A DNA stretch of 64,000 nt, taken from positions 62,001 to 126,000 of the forward strand of contig JAFSYU010000060.1 of assembly GCA_017443595.1 (NCBI GenBank), in the 5' to 3' direction. The position numbers and the translations under genes are program-made. This document shows, piece by piece, positions 38,219-47,749 of the stretch; position 1 is the stretch's first letter; every line of letters starts with the position of its first letter. This DNA comes from Clostridia bacterium. GTDB lineage: Bacteria; Bacillota; Clostridia; Oscillospirales; CAG-272. A model generated the notes under the pieces. The model was not told the origin of the DNA. It was given only the letters and a program-made list of their open reading frames with translations, and ran no database searches.

Positions 38219-39576
38219 CGCCGAACATTCTTTTTATCTGCTCGGATCAGCAGAGGCGCGACTGCCTCGGTTACGTAAACGACTATCCCGTAAAAACGCC
38301 GAATATAGACGCGCTTGCGGAAGACGGCGTTGACTTTTCAGAGGCATATACTCCAAATCCGATTTGTGTTCCCGCACGCCGCAGTATGATCTGCGGCAGA
38401 CGGCCGGAGCAGGTCGGAACGCTTTACAATTACGACCAGGGCATACCGTCCGTACCTTTTTCACCGGATAACTACTCCTGGTCGCGCGATCTGCAAAAAG
38501 CGGGATATAAATGCGGATATATCGGCGCGTGGCACGTATCGGACCTTCCGGCTACAAAGTTCGGCTACGACGATAATATAACTGTACGGGAACTTCAAAC
38601 GCCGGATGATACGCGCTACGAAAACGGCTGGTTCGGCGATAAATGCGCTCTGCCGCTGAAGTCAAGCGAAACGCATAAAGCGGCGCAGGCGGCGATAGAG
38701 CTTATCAAAAGATACGGCGGCCATCCTTTTCAGATAAGGGTCAATTTTTCCGCGCCGCATCTGCCGTGCCGCCCGTGCGAGCCGTTTGCGTCCATGTATA
38801 AGGACGTGCCTTTGTGGCGCTCGTTTGACGACGATCTTAAAAACAAGCCTTTTATGCAGCGGCAGATGGTGCTAAACTGGAACAACGCGAATACGGATAA
38901 AGGAAAATTCTTACATACGATAAGAATGTATTACGGTTACGTATCCCAGACCGACGACGCGATAGGCGTAATGATAAACTATTTAAAGCAAAACGGTCTA
39001 TATGACAATACAGTAATTATATATACGTCGGATCACGGCGATATGTGCGGCGACAGACGTATGCTTGACAAGCATTATATAATGTATGATTCCGTAGTCC
39101 GCGTGCCTCTTATAATCAAATACCCCGGCGCGTCCGGCGGGACTGTGGACGATATGACCGTCAACGCGCTTGATATAGTGCCTACGGTGCTTGATATATG
39201 CGGGCTTGAAAAGCCGGACGGCTTGCAGGGCGTAAGCCTTATGCCGTATCTGACGGGCGATAAGCCGGAGAAGATAAGAAAATACGCGCTTGTAACGTAT
39301 AACGGTCAGCAGTTCGGACTGTATACGCAGCGCATGATAACGGACGGTCATATAAAATACGTATGGAACTGCTCGGATATGGATGAGTTGTATTTTCTTG
39401 ACAGCGACCCGGACGAGCTTATAAACCGCGCAAACGACGATGATCAAAAAGACCTTTTACTGAAACTGCGGCGCGATATGGCGGCAGAGCTAAAAGCGGC
39501 TGACGATTATACAATGAGATCACCGTGGCTGTACGACACGCTTTACAACGGCAGAAAGGCGAAATATGAAGTTTGA
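38215..39576 (+). CDS. Sulfatase family protein (Cys-type), 453 aa
   Basis: Hydrolyses sulfate esters, or another member of the alkaline phosphatase fold. The N-terminal metal site is in ICSDQQRRD. The sulfatase motif C51-V-P-A-R55 carries the cysteine that must be oxidised to formylglycine, and YTSDHGDMCGDR supplies the other metal ligands. No signal peptide is seen, so it may act in the cytoplasm. No anaerobic sulfatase-maturing enzyme (anSME) is in the window. The start overlaps the preceding stop (ATGA), and the end overlaps mnmE by 11 bp. Substrate unknown; a host or dietary sulfated sugar is one possibility. Confidence 0.92.
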   Translation: MTPNILFICSDQQRRDCLGYVNDYPVKTPNIDALAEDGVDFSEAYTPNPICVPARRSMICGRRPEQVGTLYNYDQGIPSVPFSPDNYSWSRDLQKAGYKCGYIGAWHVSDLPATKFGYDDNITVRELQTPDDTRYENGWFGDKCALPLKSSETHKAAQAAIELIKRYGGHPFQIRVNFSAPHLPCRPCEPFASMYKDVPLWRSFDDDLKNKPFMQRQMVLNWNNANTDKGKFLHTIRMYYGYVSQTDDAIGVMINYLKQNGLYDNTVIIYTSDHGDMCGDRRMLDKHYIMYDSVVRVPLIIKYPGASGGTVDDMTVNALDIVPTVLDICGLEKPDGLQGVSLMPYLTGDKPEKIRKYALVTYNGQQFGLYTQRMITDGHIKYVWNCSDMDELYFLDSDPDELINRANDDDQKDLLLKLRRDMAAELKAADDYTMRSPWLYDTLYNGRKAKYEV

Positions 39577-40933
39577 AAATACCGTCGCAGCGCTCTCCAC
39601 GCCGTACGGCAGAGGCGCGATAGCGATGATAAGGATGACGGGAGAAGACGCGATAAAGATAACGTCCGCCGTTTTCAGAGCGAAAAACGGCAAGGACTTA
39701 TCGGAAATACCGTCTTCTTACGCCGTGTACGGAGAATTCGTATATCAGGGCGACGTTATAGACGACGGGATCGTTACCGTTTACCGCGCGCCTAAGTCTT
39801 ATACAGGCGAAGATATGGCGGAATTATGCTGTCACGGCGGTATGCTCGTATCATCTCTTATCCTGCGCTCGCTCGTCGACGCAGGAGCCGCTTACGCGGA
39901 GGGCGGAGAATTTACAAAACGCGCGTTTATAAACGGCAAACTGCGCCTCACCTCAGCCGAGGCTATAATGGATATTATAGACGCGGAAAGCGTAGGCGCG
40001 CTGAAACTGGCCGGCGGCGCGAACAGAGGGCTTTTGTCGGAGACGGCGGAGAGCATATATAATGAATTAAAGCATCTTATAGCCTCCGCTTACGCTTATA
40101 TAGATTATCCGGACGAGGATATGACGGACGTGTCCGTAAACGAGTTGAAAGACCGCATAAAAGCTCTTATAGGCCGCGCGAAAGAACTGAAAGACAGCTA
40201 TAAAACAGGTTCAGCCGTTTGTGAAGGCGTGCGCACGGTAATATGCGGCAGACCGAACGTCGGCAAATCATCCGTTATGAATATGCTGACCGGAGAGCAG
40301 ACGGCGATAGTTACGGAGATCCCCGGCACTACGCGTGACGTCGTTACCGGCAGTATCTTATGCGGCCAGGTAAGGCTGAAGCTGTCCGATACCGCCGGCA
40401 TACGCGACACGACCGATGCGGTAGAGGAGATAGGCGTAGCCAAAGCAAAAGAGACACTTAACAAAGCCCAGCTGGTGCTCGCCGTGTTCGACGGTGCGCG
40501 GCAGCCGGATGAAGAAGAGCAAAAGCTGATAGACGGGCTTAAAAAGCTGAATATCCCCGTTATAGCCGTAATAAACAAAAACGATCTGGGCGGCGGTGAA
40601 GCGTACGATAACATATTTACGCATACCGTGCATATAAGCGCAAAAAACGGCAAAGGAAAAGAGCAGATCGAGCGTCTTACGGAAGAGCTGTTTACCGGCG
40701 GTGAAATAGATTACGGCAAACCGCATCTGATAAACGGCAGACAGTACGCGCAGACCGTGAGGTTCATAGATTCCTGCAAAGCCGCGCTTGACGCGCTTGA
40801 ATCGGGACAAACGCAGGACGTTGCGTGCTTTGATTTAGAGGAAGCGCTGTCCGCTATAGCCGGGCTTGACGGTCTTGAAGTGAAAGACGATATAATAAAC
40901 GAGATATTTTCCAAATTCTGCGTGGGAAAATAA
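39566..40933 (+). CDS. mnmE: tRNA modification GTPase MnmE, 455 aa
   Basis: With MnmG it modifies U34 of tRNAs (cmnm5U). The N-terminal folate-binding domain begins STPYGRGAIAMIRMTG. The inserted G domain has G1 GRPNVGKSS (from about residue 228), switch GTTRDV, G3 DTAGIRDT and G4 NKND. The C-terminus ends FCVGK, the conserved C-[ILV]-G-K motif with the catalytic cysteine. Full length. It sits last in an operon of hydrolases, which is an unusual place: mnmE normally lies next to mnmG, jag or yidC. No terminator follows before the next promoter. Confidence 0.97.
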   Translation: MKFENTVAALSTPYGRGAIAMIRMTGEDAIKITSAVFRAKNGKDLSEIPSSYAVYGEFVYQGDVIDDGIVTVYRAPKSYTGEDMAELCCHGGMLVSSLILRSLVDAGAAYAEGGEFTKRAFINGKLRLTSAEAIMDIIDAESVGALKLAGGANRGLLSETAESIYNELKHLIASAYAYIDYPDEDMTDVSVNELKDRIKALIGRAKELKDSYKTGSAVCEGVRTVICGRPNVGKSSVMNMLTGEQTAIVTEIPGTTRDVVTGSILCGQVRLKLSDTAGIRDTTDAVEEIGVAKAKETLNKAQLVLAVFDGARQPDEEEQKLIDGLKKLNIPVIAVINKNDLGGGEAYDNIFTHTVHISAKNGKGKEQIERLTEELFTGGEIDYGKPHLINGRQYAQTVRFIDSCKAALDALESGQTQDVACFDLEEALSAIAGLDGLEVKDDIINEIFSKFCVGK

Positions 40934-40947
40934 TTAATATTTTGGGC

Positions 40948-40976
40948 TTGACTTTTTTATTTAATAGTATTATAAT
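40948..40976 (+). promoter_or_regulatory. Promoter of the propeller-like surface protein gene
   Basis: TTGACT (40948-40953), 17 bp, perfect TATAAT (40971-40976), 32 bp before the GTG start and 15 bp past the mnmE stop. Confidence 0.82.
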
Positions 40977-41007
40977 AAGTAAAAAATTAAATGGAGGGAC
41001 ATTTAAA

Positions 41008-42858
41008 GTGAAAAAGATTTTAGCAGTTGCCATAGTTGCACTTATGATGCTTACTGCGGCTGTACCGGCGTTTGCGGGACAGAATGACGACGTTTTCAAA
41101 ACCGCCGTTATAGACGTCCTCGTAGACCTTGACAGCTTTGATGAACAGAACGGTTTCCAGATGAGAGGCTTTGCAGTCTCCCCCGACGGTAAATACGTTT
41201 ACGGCGGCTTTTTACAGAACTACCGCCACGTAAGTAAAATCGACGCGGCTACAGGCGAACACCTGGGCGAATACGCGCCGGAGATCGAAAATGACGAGTA
41301 TGACGGCGTTGTTGCCAACAACAACTATCCGAAGGGACTTGCAGTTGACTGCAGAGGATATCTGTTTGTAGGTATCACACACGACGTGCCTAATACTTCC
41401 TACATCTCAATAGCCGTAGTTGATACGTCTGTAGATGAAGAAGGCTACATGAAAGAAATAACGCACATAACCGAAGATATGGATACCACCAGAGTCGGTA
41501 TCAACGGTATCGCGGCGCAGAAGATAGGCGATAAGATACTTCTTTACGTCGTTACCTGCTACAACAAGGACACGATCCGCTGCTATGACGTTACGGATAT
41601 TACCGACATCAAGCTTTACAGCGGCTTCGGCAACGGCGGCGTTGTTGACTACAACGAGCTTACCGGTTCCCAGTCCGACCCGGGCTACATCACGGTAGAC
41701 GTTGACGGTTACATTTATATGTGCTACAAGCAGGACAGCAGCGCTCATTCAAAGGGCAGCCACGTCATGAAGATAGACACGGACGGCAAGAGCATGGTAG
41801 ACCAGGTGGAAGTCCGCGAGGCTTACGGTATCTGCACCGCCGGCGATTATCTGTTCGTTTCCACTTATGACGGACCTCAGTCCAAGATAGTCGTTCTTAA
41901 CAAATCAGACCTTTCTTCCGTTGCCGAGATGGCGTACGCTGATCAGTTCAGTGATCTGTCAGGCTGCGGCTACGGCGGAGACCGTCTCTTCATAGGCGAC
42001 CACGGCGAAGGCACCGCGGGGTCCCCCGGTACAGTCCTTCAGACCACTCCGCTCAACATCACACGTGACCCGAGAGAGACCGAAACTGTCGCTCAGCAGG
42101 TCATAGAGACCACTGAAGCCGCAACAGAGCAGGCCGGCCCCGATGAGAACGCCGACAGCTTTACTATCGTAGATCTTACAAATCCCGAGACTGTTTCCAA
42201 AATAGGAAACGGCAACAACGTAGAGCTTACTTATGACGAAGTTGAAGGATGCCTTAAGATAACCGTTACCGGTGAAGACCCCTACTTCACGCTTCCCATG
42301 AAGAAAGAAGCTTACTTTGACGGCGACAAGTTCAATACCGTTGTTCTTACTTACAAGACCGCTGTTGAATACGCGACCGGCGAAATATTCTTTACCACAA
42401 AGGAATCAAGAGACCTCGGTTCAAACCACATCACGTATGAAATGGAAGAAGCCGCTGAATTTACAGAGCTTGAAATAGATATGCGCGATGACGACAACGG
42501 CAACTGGCACGGTCAGGTAAGATCCATAAGACTCGACCCGTCAACAGACGGCAGCGAAGATCAGGTATTCTTCCTCAAATCCGTAGCCGTCAAGGTCGGC
42601 GAAGAGATAATAGAAACTGAGCCCGATACTACGGAAGCCGCAACCGAAACGGAACCCGCGGTAACAGAGACCGAGACCGAAAAAGCGGATGATACGACCG
42701 AAAAGACCGAAGATACAGACAAAACTCCGGCTGAAACGAAACCCACCGATGACGGCAAAAAGAGCAGCTTCAACCCGCTGTTCGTAATAATCCCCGTCTG
42801 CGCGGTAGTAGTTATCGTTGTAGTTGTTATCATAATAGTCAAATCCAAAAAGAAATAA
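41008..42858 (+). CDS. Secreted, membrane-anchored beta-propeller-like surface protein, 616 aa
   Basis: GTG start after GGAGGG. Residues 1-24 are a signal peptide ending AFAG. Residues about 40-370 contain repeated strand patterns of the NHL/YncE type (GFAVSPDGKYVYGGF, GLAVDCRGYLFVG, ITVDVDGYIYMCY, AYGICTAGDYLFVST), so a beta-propeller is likely. Residues about 385-540 form a separate beta-sandwich-like domain (LTYDEVEGCLKITVTG, DPYFTLP) related to one in the 62590 gene. A Thr/Glu-rich linker (about 545-580) leads to a C-terminal membrane helix and SKKK. Propellers of this sort bind ligands or act as lyases; nothing here fixes the ligand. It has its own promoter and terminator. Confidence 0.82.
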   Translation: MKKILAVAIVALMMLTAAVPAFAGQNDDVFKTAVIDVLVDLDSFDEQNGFQMRGFAVSPDGKYVYGGFLQNYRHVSKIDAATGEHLGEYAPEIENDEYDGVVANNNYPKGLAVDCRGYLFVGITHDVPNTSYISIAVVDTSVDEEGYMKEITHITEDMDTTRVGINGIAAQKIGDKILLYVVTCYNKDTIRCYDVTDITDIKLYSGFGNGGVVDYNELTGSQSDPGYITVDVDGYIYMCYKQDSSAHSKGSHVMKIDTDGKSMVDQVEVREAYGICTAGDYLFVSTYDGPQSKIVVLNKSDLSSVAEMAYADQFSDLSGCGYGGDRLFIGDHGEGTAGSPGTVLQTTPLNITRDPRETETVAQQVIETTEAATEQAGPDENADSFTIVDLTNPETVSKIGNGNNVELTYDEVEGCLKITVTGEDPYFTLPMKKEAYFDGDKFNTVVLTYKTAVEYATGEIFFTTKESRDLGSNHITYEMEEAAEFTELEIDMRDDDNGNWHGQVRSIRLDPSTDGSEDQVFFLKSVAVKVGEEIIETEPDTTEAATETEPAVTETETEKADDTTEKTEDTDKTPAETKPTDDGKKSSFNPLFVIIPVCAVVVIVVVVIIIVKSKKK

Positions 42859-42867
42859 CAGCTTTTA

Positions 42868-42910
42868 AATAAAACTCTCCGGCAGAGTGATCTGCCGGAG
42901 TTGTTTTATT
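42868..42910. terminator. Bidirectional terminator between convergent genes
   Basis: AATAAAAC-CTCCGGCAGA pairs with TCTGCCGGAG-GTTTTATT around a GTGA loop. It lies 10 bp past the propeller gene and overlaps the last codon of the minus-strand M23 gene. Confidence 0.88.
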
Positions 42911-43661
42911 CTTCCACAATATTTATAGAACCGATATAATCAGCCGGCGCTTCATATACGCCGTCTTTCATTATAGAAAAGTGCAGGTGCGATACCTCCG
43001 CGCATTCTATCAGCGACGTTTCGCCAACCGCGCCTATGACGTCGCCGGAACGGACGCTTACTCCTACCTCGATATTGTCCGGCAGCGTTACCTGCAGGTT
43101 CTGATAAACGGATACAAGTCCGTCCCCGTGGTCTATCTCAACGGTCTGCCCCATCATCGGATCGTAGTATATTTTTGATATTACCCCGTCCGTAAACGAA
43201 TAAACGGGATTGCCGGCGGATGCTGATATATCCGTGCCGTTATGCGCTCTGTAATCGTTCATTGTTACGGAATACACGGGCATATCCATGGTGTAATCCT
43301 TTACAACATAGCCGTTTACAGGTATGACGTATACGCGCTCGACCGACGTGGGCTCAGTCTTTTCCGTTACCTTTGGCACATCCGCCTGAGTTTCCGGCTC
43401 CGTTTGGTCCTTTTGTATCACTTCTTCCGTGATCTCACGGTACGGTACGCGGGGCAGATTTGACGATTCTTTTTTCGTTACCTCTTCGGTCTGCCGTACC
43501 TCGGTTTCGGATATTTCCGGCTCGGGCGTGTTGCCGCGTTTTCTGCGGTTTACCGCGGATACGACGGATATCACCATAGTCACGGTTATGACGACGGCTA
43601 AAACGATGTAGACGATGCGCGCCGTTTTTTCCTGCTTTCTTTCTACTTCTTCTTCATCCAT
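42906..43661 (-). CDS. SpoIIQ-like M23 (LytM) peptidase-fold membrane protein, 251 aa
   Basis: A short cytoplasmic start, one membrane helix (residues about 15-37), a Glu/Thr-rich linker and a C-terminal LytM domain. Zinc ligands are present: HNGTDI (His and Asp near residues 140-144) and HLHFSI near 225. The overall plan and the segment DYRAHNGTDISA fit SpoIIQ-type proteins, which sit in the forespore membrane and pair with SpoIIIAH during engulfment. Clostridial SpoIIQ keeps an intact zinc site, unlike Bacillus. An ordinary wall endopeptidase is the alternative. It is transcribed alone, divergent from htpG. Confidence 0.82.
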   Translation of the reverse strand: MDEEEVERKQEKTARIVYIVLAVVITVTMVISVVSAVNRRKRGNTPEPEISETEVRQTEEVTKKESSNLPRVPYREITEEVIQKDQTEPETQADVPKVTEKTEPTSVERVYVIPVNGYVVKDYTMDMPVYSVTMNDYRAHNGTDISASAGNPVYSFTDGVISKIYYDPMMGQTVEIDHGDGLVSVYQNLQVTLPDNIEVGVSVRSGDVIGAVGETSLIECAEVSHLHFSIMKDGVYEAPADYIGSINIVEE

Positions 43662-43751
43662 AAAATCAAATTCCTTTCTGTATGAATTCTACGTGATTTT
43701 TGACATATGCGCGCCGTTTTATACAATAACGGAAAATTCATATTTACGTTG

Positions 43752-43780
43752 TTGACAAGCAGTAAATCTGATAGTAAAAT
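43752..43780 (+). promoter_or_regulatory. Promoter of the htpG operon
   Basis: TTGACA (43752-43757), 17 bp, TAAAAT (43775-43780). No CIRCE inverted repeat (TTAGCACTC-N9-GAGTGCTAA) lies nearby, so HrcA control is not indicated. Confidence 0.8.
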
Positions 43781-43812
43781 ATATTATATACAATATAAAA
43801 GGAGGCTTTAAA

Positions 43813-45660
43813 ATGAGCGAAAATATAAAAAAAGGCGGTATCTCCGTTGATGCGGAGCATCTGTTTCCCATAATAAAAAAATGGCTGTATTCCGATAAGG
43901 ACATTTTTTTGCGCGAGATTGTTTCTAACGCGTCTGACGCTATAACAAAGCTGAAAAGGCTTGATTCTTTAGGTGAGATATCCCTGCCGGAGCAGGACTA
44001 CAGAATAGACGTGGTGATTGACAAAACGGCGGGCACGCTTACCGTTACGGATAACGGTATAGGAATGACCGAAGAAGAGCTTGAAAAGTATATTTGCAGT
44101 ATAGCTTTATCCGGCGCCGTTGAATTCATACAGAAATACGAAAAGGATGAATCCGGCAAACCGCAGGAGGGCATAATCGGTCACTTCGGTCTCGGCTTCT
44201 ATTCATCTTTTATGGTATCGGATACCGTAACGGTCGAAACAAAGTCTTACACCGGTGCGCCGGCGGTAAAATGGGTCTGTGACAGCGAAGGTGAATACGA
44301 GACGTTCCCGTCGGAGCGCGAGGAACGCGGCACGTCCGTTATTATGAAAATATCGGAAGATGAATCAGAACTTTTATCCGAATATAAGATAAAAGAAATA
44401 CTTGAAAAATACTGCTCGTTCATGCCCGTGCCGGTGTTCTTCTCAAACGCCGAGGATATAGAAAAAGAAGGCGAGGACAAAAAAGAGCCGGAGCAGATAA
44501 ACGATACGACGCCGCTTTGGATGAAATCTCCGTCGGAATGTACCGACGACGATTACAAGGCGTTTTACAAAAAAGTCTTCCATGACTACAAAGACCCGCT
44601 GTTCTGGGTCCATATAAACGCGGAATATCCGCTTAATTTCAAAGGAATAATCTATTTCCCCAAGCTCAATTCGGATTTTGACCCGATAGAAGGTCAGGTA
44701 AAGCTTTATTACAATCAGGTATTCGTGGCGGATAATATAAAGGAAGTCATACCGGATTTTCTCCTTATGCTGCGCGGCGTGCTTGACTGTCCCGAACTGC
44801 CGTTAAACGTTTCAAGAAGCTATCTGCAGAACAACGGCTACGTTACCAAAATCGCGGCTCATATAGTCAAAAAAGTTGCGGACAAGCTAAACGGCATGAT
44901 GAATACCGAGCGCGAAAATTACGAAAAAATATATGACGATATAAAAGTATTCGTAGAATACGGCTGTATGCGCGACAAGAAGTTTTACGATAAAGTAAAA
45001 GGCAGCATTATATTCCCGTCCGCGATAAGCGGCAAAATGCTGACTGTCGACGAATATCTTGAAACGGCAAAAGAAAAGCACGAGAACAAGATCTTTTACG
45101 CAACGGACAAAAAAGTCCAGGCGCAGTATATAGGTATGTTTGAGGCTGAGGGCGCGGAGGTCCTTCTGCTTGACCGCACGCTCGATACGCAGTTCATTCA
45201 AACGGTTGAGATGGACCGCGAGGGCGTCAAATTCATGCGCGTTGATTCCGGCGTCGACGACGTTTTAAAGAACGGCGACGCGGAGAACAACGAAGATATG
45301 ACGGCTCTGTTCAAAGAGGTATCCGGCAACGGCGAGCTTGAGGTATCCTATACCGCTTTAAAAGACGAAAAGACGCCGGCTGTAATGAACGAGGACGAGC
45401 AGGACAGACGTTTTGCAGATCTTATGAAGCTTTACCGCATGGACGGCAACGATGTTCCGGGCAAAGCAAAGCTCGTTGTAAACACCTCTTCCGCATTGTA
45501 TAAAAAAGCGGAAGAGCTGATATGCGCCGATAAAAAAGACGACGCAAAACAGCTTTTAAAACACATATATTCGCTTGCCACGCTTGCTCACAGACAGCTT
45601 ACCGCCGACGAGATGAAGAATTTCTTAGGCGACGCGTACGAGCTGTTATTGAAATTATGA
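43813..45660 (+). CDS. htpG: Molecular chaperone HtpG (Hsp90 family), 615 aa
   Basis: ATP-dependent chaperone. The N-terminal GHKL ATPase domain shows SDKDIFLREIVSNASDAITK, DNGIGMT and GHFGLGFYSSFMV. The middle domain has PLFWVHINAEYPLNFKGI and LPLNVSRSYLQ, including the conserved arginine. The C-terminal dimerisation part is present though divergent. Ribosome site AAAGGAGG. It overlaps the following DUF2156 gene by 4 bp. Confidence 0.97.
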   Translation: MSENIKKGGISVDAEHLFPIIKKWLYSDKDIFLREIVSNASDAITKLKRLDSLGEISLPEQDYRIDVVIDKTAGTLTVTDNGIGMTEEELEKYICSIALSGAVEFIQKYEKDESGKPQEGIIGHFGLGFYSSFMVSDTVTVETKSYTGAPAVKWVCDSEGEYETFPSEREERGTSVIMKISEDESELLSEYKIKEILEKYCSFMPVPVFFSNAEDIEKEGEDKKEPEQINDTTPLWMKSPSECTDDDYKAFYKKVFHDYKDPLFWVHINAEYPLNFKGIIYFPKLNSDFDPIEGQVKLYYNQVFVADNIKEVIPDFLLMLRGVLDCPELPLNVSRSYLQNNGYVTKIAAHIVKKVADKLNGMMNTERENYEKIYDDIKVFVEYGCMRDKKFYDKVKGSIIFPSAISGKMLTVDEYLETAKEKHENKIFYATDKKVQAQYIGMFEAEGAEVLLLDRTLDTQFIQTVEMDREGVKFMRVDSGVDDVLKNGDAENNEDMTALFKEVSGNGELEVSYTALKDEKTPAVMNEDEQDRRFADLMKLYRMDGNDVPGKAKLVVNTSSALYKKAEELICADKKDDAKQLLKHIYSLATLAHRQLTADEMKNFLGDAYELLLKL

Positions 45661-46469
45661 ATATCACGGATAAAGATAAAATAGACGGTTTGCGAAAAAA
45701 ATACGGTCATAGCTCCGCGTCCCACAGTTTTTTATCACTTCATATTTACGGGCAGAGCGAGGGATATAGAGTAACGGCAGATAACGACGGCTTTTTTGTA
45801 ATAGATAAAAACGGGCGCTTTCTTTTTCCTGCAGGATCGGATGATTTTAAACGTGATTTTATACTGGATCATCCGGGCGCATCCGTTTATATGCTGCGGG
45901 ATGAAGACGTATCGTTTATAAAAACCGTAAAAGCAGACTTTGAAGCCGAAGAAGACCCGGACAGGAGTGAATACGTTTACAGCCGCGCCGAGCAGGCGAG
46001 CCTTGAAGGTCATAAGTTCCAGAAAGTACGCGCCAAGCTTTCGCGCTTTTACCGCGAAAACGACGTTAAAAACGTGCCTCTGACGCTGTCAAACATTGAT
46101 GAAGCATACAAGATCTTGTCGATCTGGCAGCCGAAAGCCGGAGAGGGCGACGTTGACGGCGCAAAAAAAGCGCTTGACAATTACGCGGCGCTGTCGCTGT
46201 CCGGCATGGTAACCTATATAGATAATAAACCCGTCGGCTACTGCTGCGGCGCCGATATAGGGCAGGGCGTTTATATGCTGTGCAGCGCAAAGCAGATTAG
46301 CGAGACGCAGGGCTTGAATTTAAGCACGAAACACGAGTTGTTTCAGACTTTGCCTGTGTCGATAGAGTATATAAATACCGAATCCGACCACGGCTCACCG
46401 GGCATCCGCATGCACAAAAACGACAGCAGACCGGTTTTCTTAAATAAAATGTATAAAGGTATCCTATGA
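45657..46469 (+). CDS. DUF2156-type (LPG synthase C-terminal, GNAT-like) protein, 270 aa
   Basis: Shows the DUF2156 pattern: an EYVYSRAEQASLEGHKFQ segment with a run of basic residues (KVRAKLSRFYREN), a central core SGMVTYIDNKPVGYCCG, and the ending INTESDHGSPGIRMHKN. This is the GNAT-like fold found in the C-terminal catalytic domain of phosphatidylglycerol lysyltransferase (MprF). Stand-alone copies without membrane helices are common in Clostridia and mostly uncharacterised; they may transfer an amino acid or acyl group. It is embedded in the htpG operon with 4-bp overlaps on both sides. Confidence 0.85.
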   Translation: MNITDKDKIDGLRKKYGHSSASHSFLSLHIYGQSEGYRVTADNDGFFVIDKNGRFLFPAGSDDFKRDFILDHPGASVYMLRDEDVSFIKTVKADFEAEEDPDRSEYVYSRAEQASLEGHKFQKVRAKLSRFYRENDVKNVPLTLSNIDEAYKILSIWQPKAGEGDVDGAKKALDNYAALSLSGMVTYIDNKPVGYCCGADIGQGVYMLCSAKQISETQGLNLSTKHELFQTLPVSIEYINTESDHGSPGIRMHKNDSRPVFLNKMYKGIL

Positions 46470-47749
46470 CCAAAAGCAAACTGATAGTGCTTTCCGCGGA
46501 CGCGCTCGTTGCTGACGATATGCAGCTGTTTAAAACTCTACCGAATTTTAAAAAGTATCTGTCGGGCGGCGCGTGCGTCAAAACGGTAAAAACGTGCTAT
46601 CCCACAATAACTTATCCCGCGCACGCGACCATAGCCACGGGCGTTTATCCGGATAAACACGGCGTGACCGGCAACGATATTTTTTATCCCGAGCCCGTCG
46701 GCCGCCCGTGGTGCTGGTTTCACGAAAGCGTCAAAGCAAAGGACGTTTTCTCATACGCAAAAGAGGCGGGTAAAACCACCGCCGCGGTATTCTGGCCGTC
46801 TACCGGCTGTCATCCCGATATAGATTATCTGATAGACGAATACTGGTCGCAGGGGGAGGGGGACGACAGACGTTCCGCGTTCATCCGTTCCGGCAGCTCG
46901 CCCGAGGTAATGAAGATCGCGGAGCGTTACATAGACGGTTTTACGGAGCGTCACCATCCGTCGGCGGATATATTCGTCATAAACTGCGCAGCGGATATAA
47001 TAAGGGAATATTCGCCGGATATTATAATGATCCACCCGGCGAATATAGACGGTTACAGGCATCACAACGGTCTTTTCAACAAAGCGGTAGACGACGGCAT
47101 ACGTGAAACGGACGAGTGGCTCGGTAAGCTCTGCCGCGCGGCGGAGGACGCCGGACAGCTTGAAAATACAAACGTCGTGCTTTTGTCCGACCACGGCCAG
47201 CTTGAGATAAAGCGCAGTATAAAACTAAACGTGCTGCTCTCCGACGCCGGATTTATAAAAGTTGAAGACGGCAGGATAACGGAGCTGAAAGCGTATATCC
47301 GCTCCGGCGGCATGATGGCTTACTGCTACGTTTACGACAAAAGCGCGTATAACGGCGTTTACGCGTATTTGGATCACTTAAAAGACGAGGGCGTTTACGG
47401 TATATCAGAGGTAATACCGGAGAAAGAAGCAAGAGAAAAATATCATTTGGGCGGCGAATTTGATTTCGTTATAGAAACGGACGGATATACGTCGTTTGCG
47501 GAAGGCGTAACAAGACCGCTTACGGCGCAGTTTTCAAGTGAAGATTACCGCTTAGGCAGAGCGACGCACGGCTATATGCCGGATAAAGGACCGCAGCCCG
47601 TATTCTACGCAAAAGGTCCGGATTTCAAGCCCGGCGCGGTTTTGGAAAGATGCGATACGGTAGACGAAGCGCCGACTTTCGCGCGTATTTTAGGCACAGA
47701 GATAAAAGACGCCGACGGAAGGATATTAACGGAGTTGCTATATGATTGA
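46466..47749 (+). CDS. Alkaline phosphatase-fold phosphodiesterase/nucleotide pyrophosphatase, 427 aa
   Basis: A nucleotide pyrophosphatase/phosphodiesterase-type enzyme. The first metal Asp is D12 (LSADAL). The nucleophile threonine is T49 in TCYPTITYPAHATIATG, followed by VYPDKHGV. Further metal ligands lie in NIDGYRHHNG and LLSDHGQLEI, and a late histidine in RATHGYMPDKGPQP. All core residues appear intact, so it should be active. No signal peptide, so cytoplasmic. Substrates of relatives include nucleotide sugars, cyclic dinucleotide products and phosphonoacetate. It overlaps both neighbours. Confidence 0.92.
   Translation: MTKSKLIVLSADALVADDMQLFKTLPNFKKYLSGGACVKTVKTCYPTITYPAHATIATGVYPDKHGVTGNDIFYPEPVGRPWCWFHESVKAKDVFSYAKEAGKTTAAVFWPSTGCHPDIDYLIDEYWSQGEGDDRRSAFIRSGSSPEVMKIAERYIDGFTERHHPSADIFVINCAADIIREYSPDIIMIHPANIDGYRHHNGLFNKAVDDGIRETDEWLGKLCRAAEDAGQLENTNVVLLSDHGQLEIKRSIKLNVLLSDAGFIKVEDGRITELKAYIRSGGMMAYCYVYDKSAYNGVYAYLDHLKDEGVYGISEVIPEKEAREKYHLGGEFDFVIETDGYTSFAEGVTRPLTAQFSSEDYRLGRATHGYMPDKGPQPVFYAKGPDFKPGAVLERCDTVDEAPTFARILGTEIKDADGRILTELLYD

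Noticed and set aside
43662..43812. CIRCE heat-shock operator upstream of htpG
   Set aside because: No TTAGCACTC / GAGTGCTAA inverted repeat is present.
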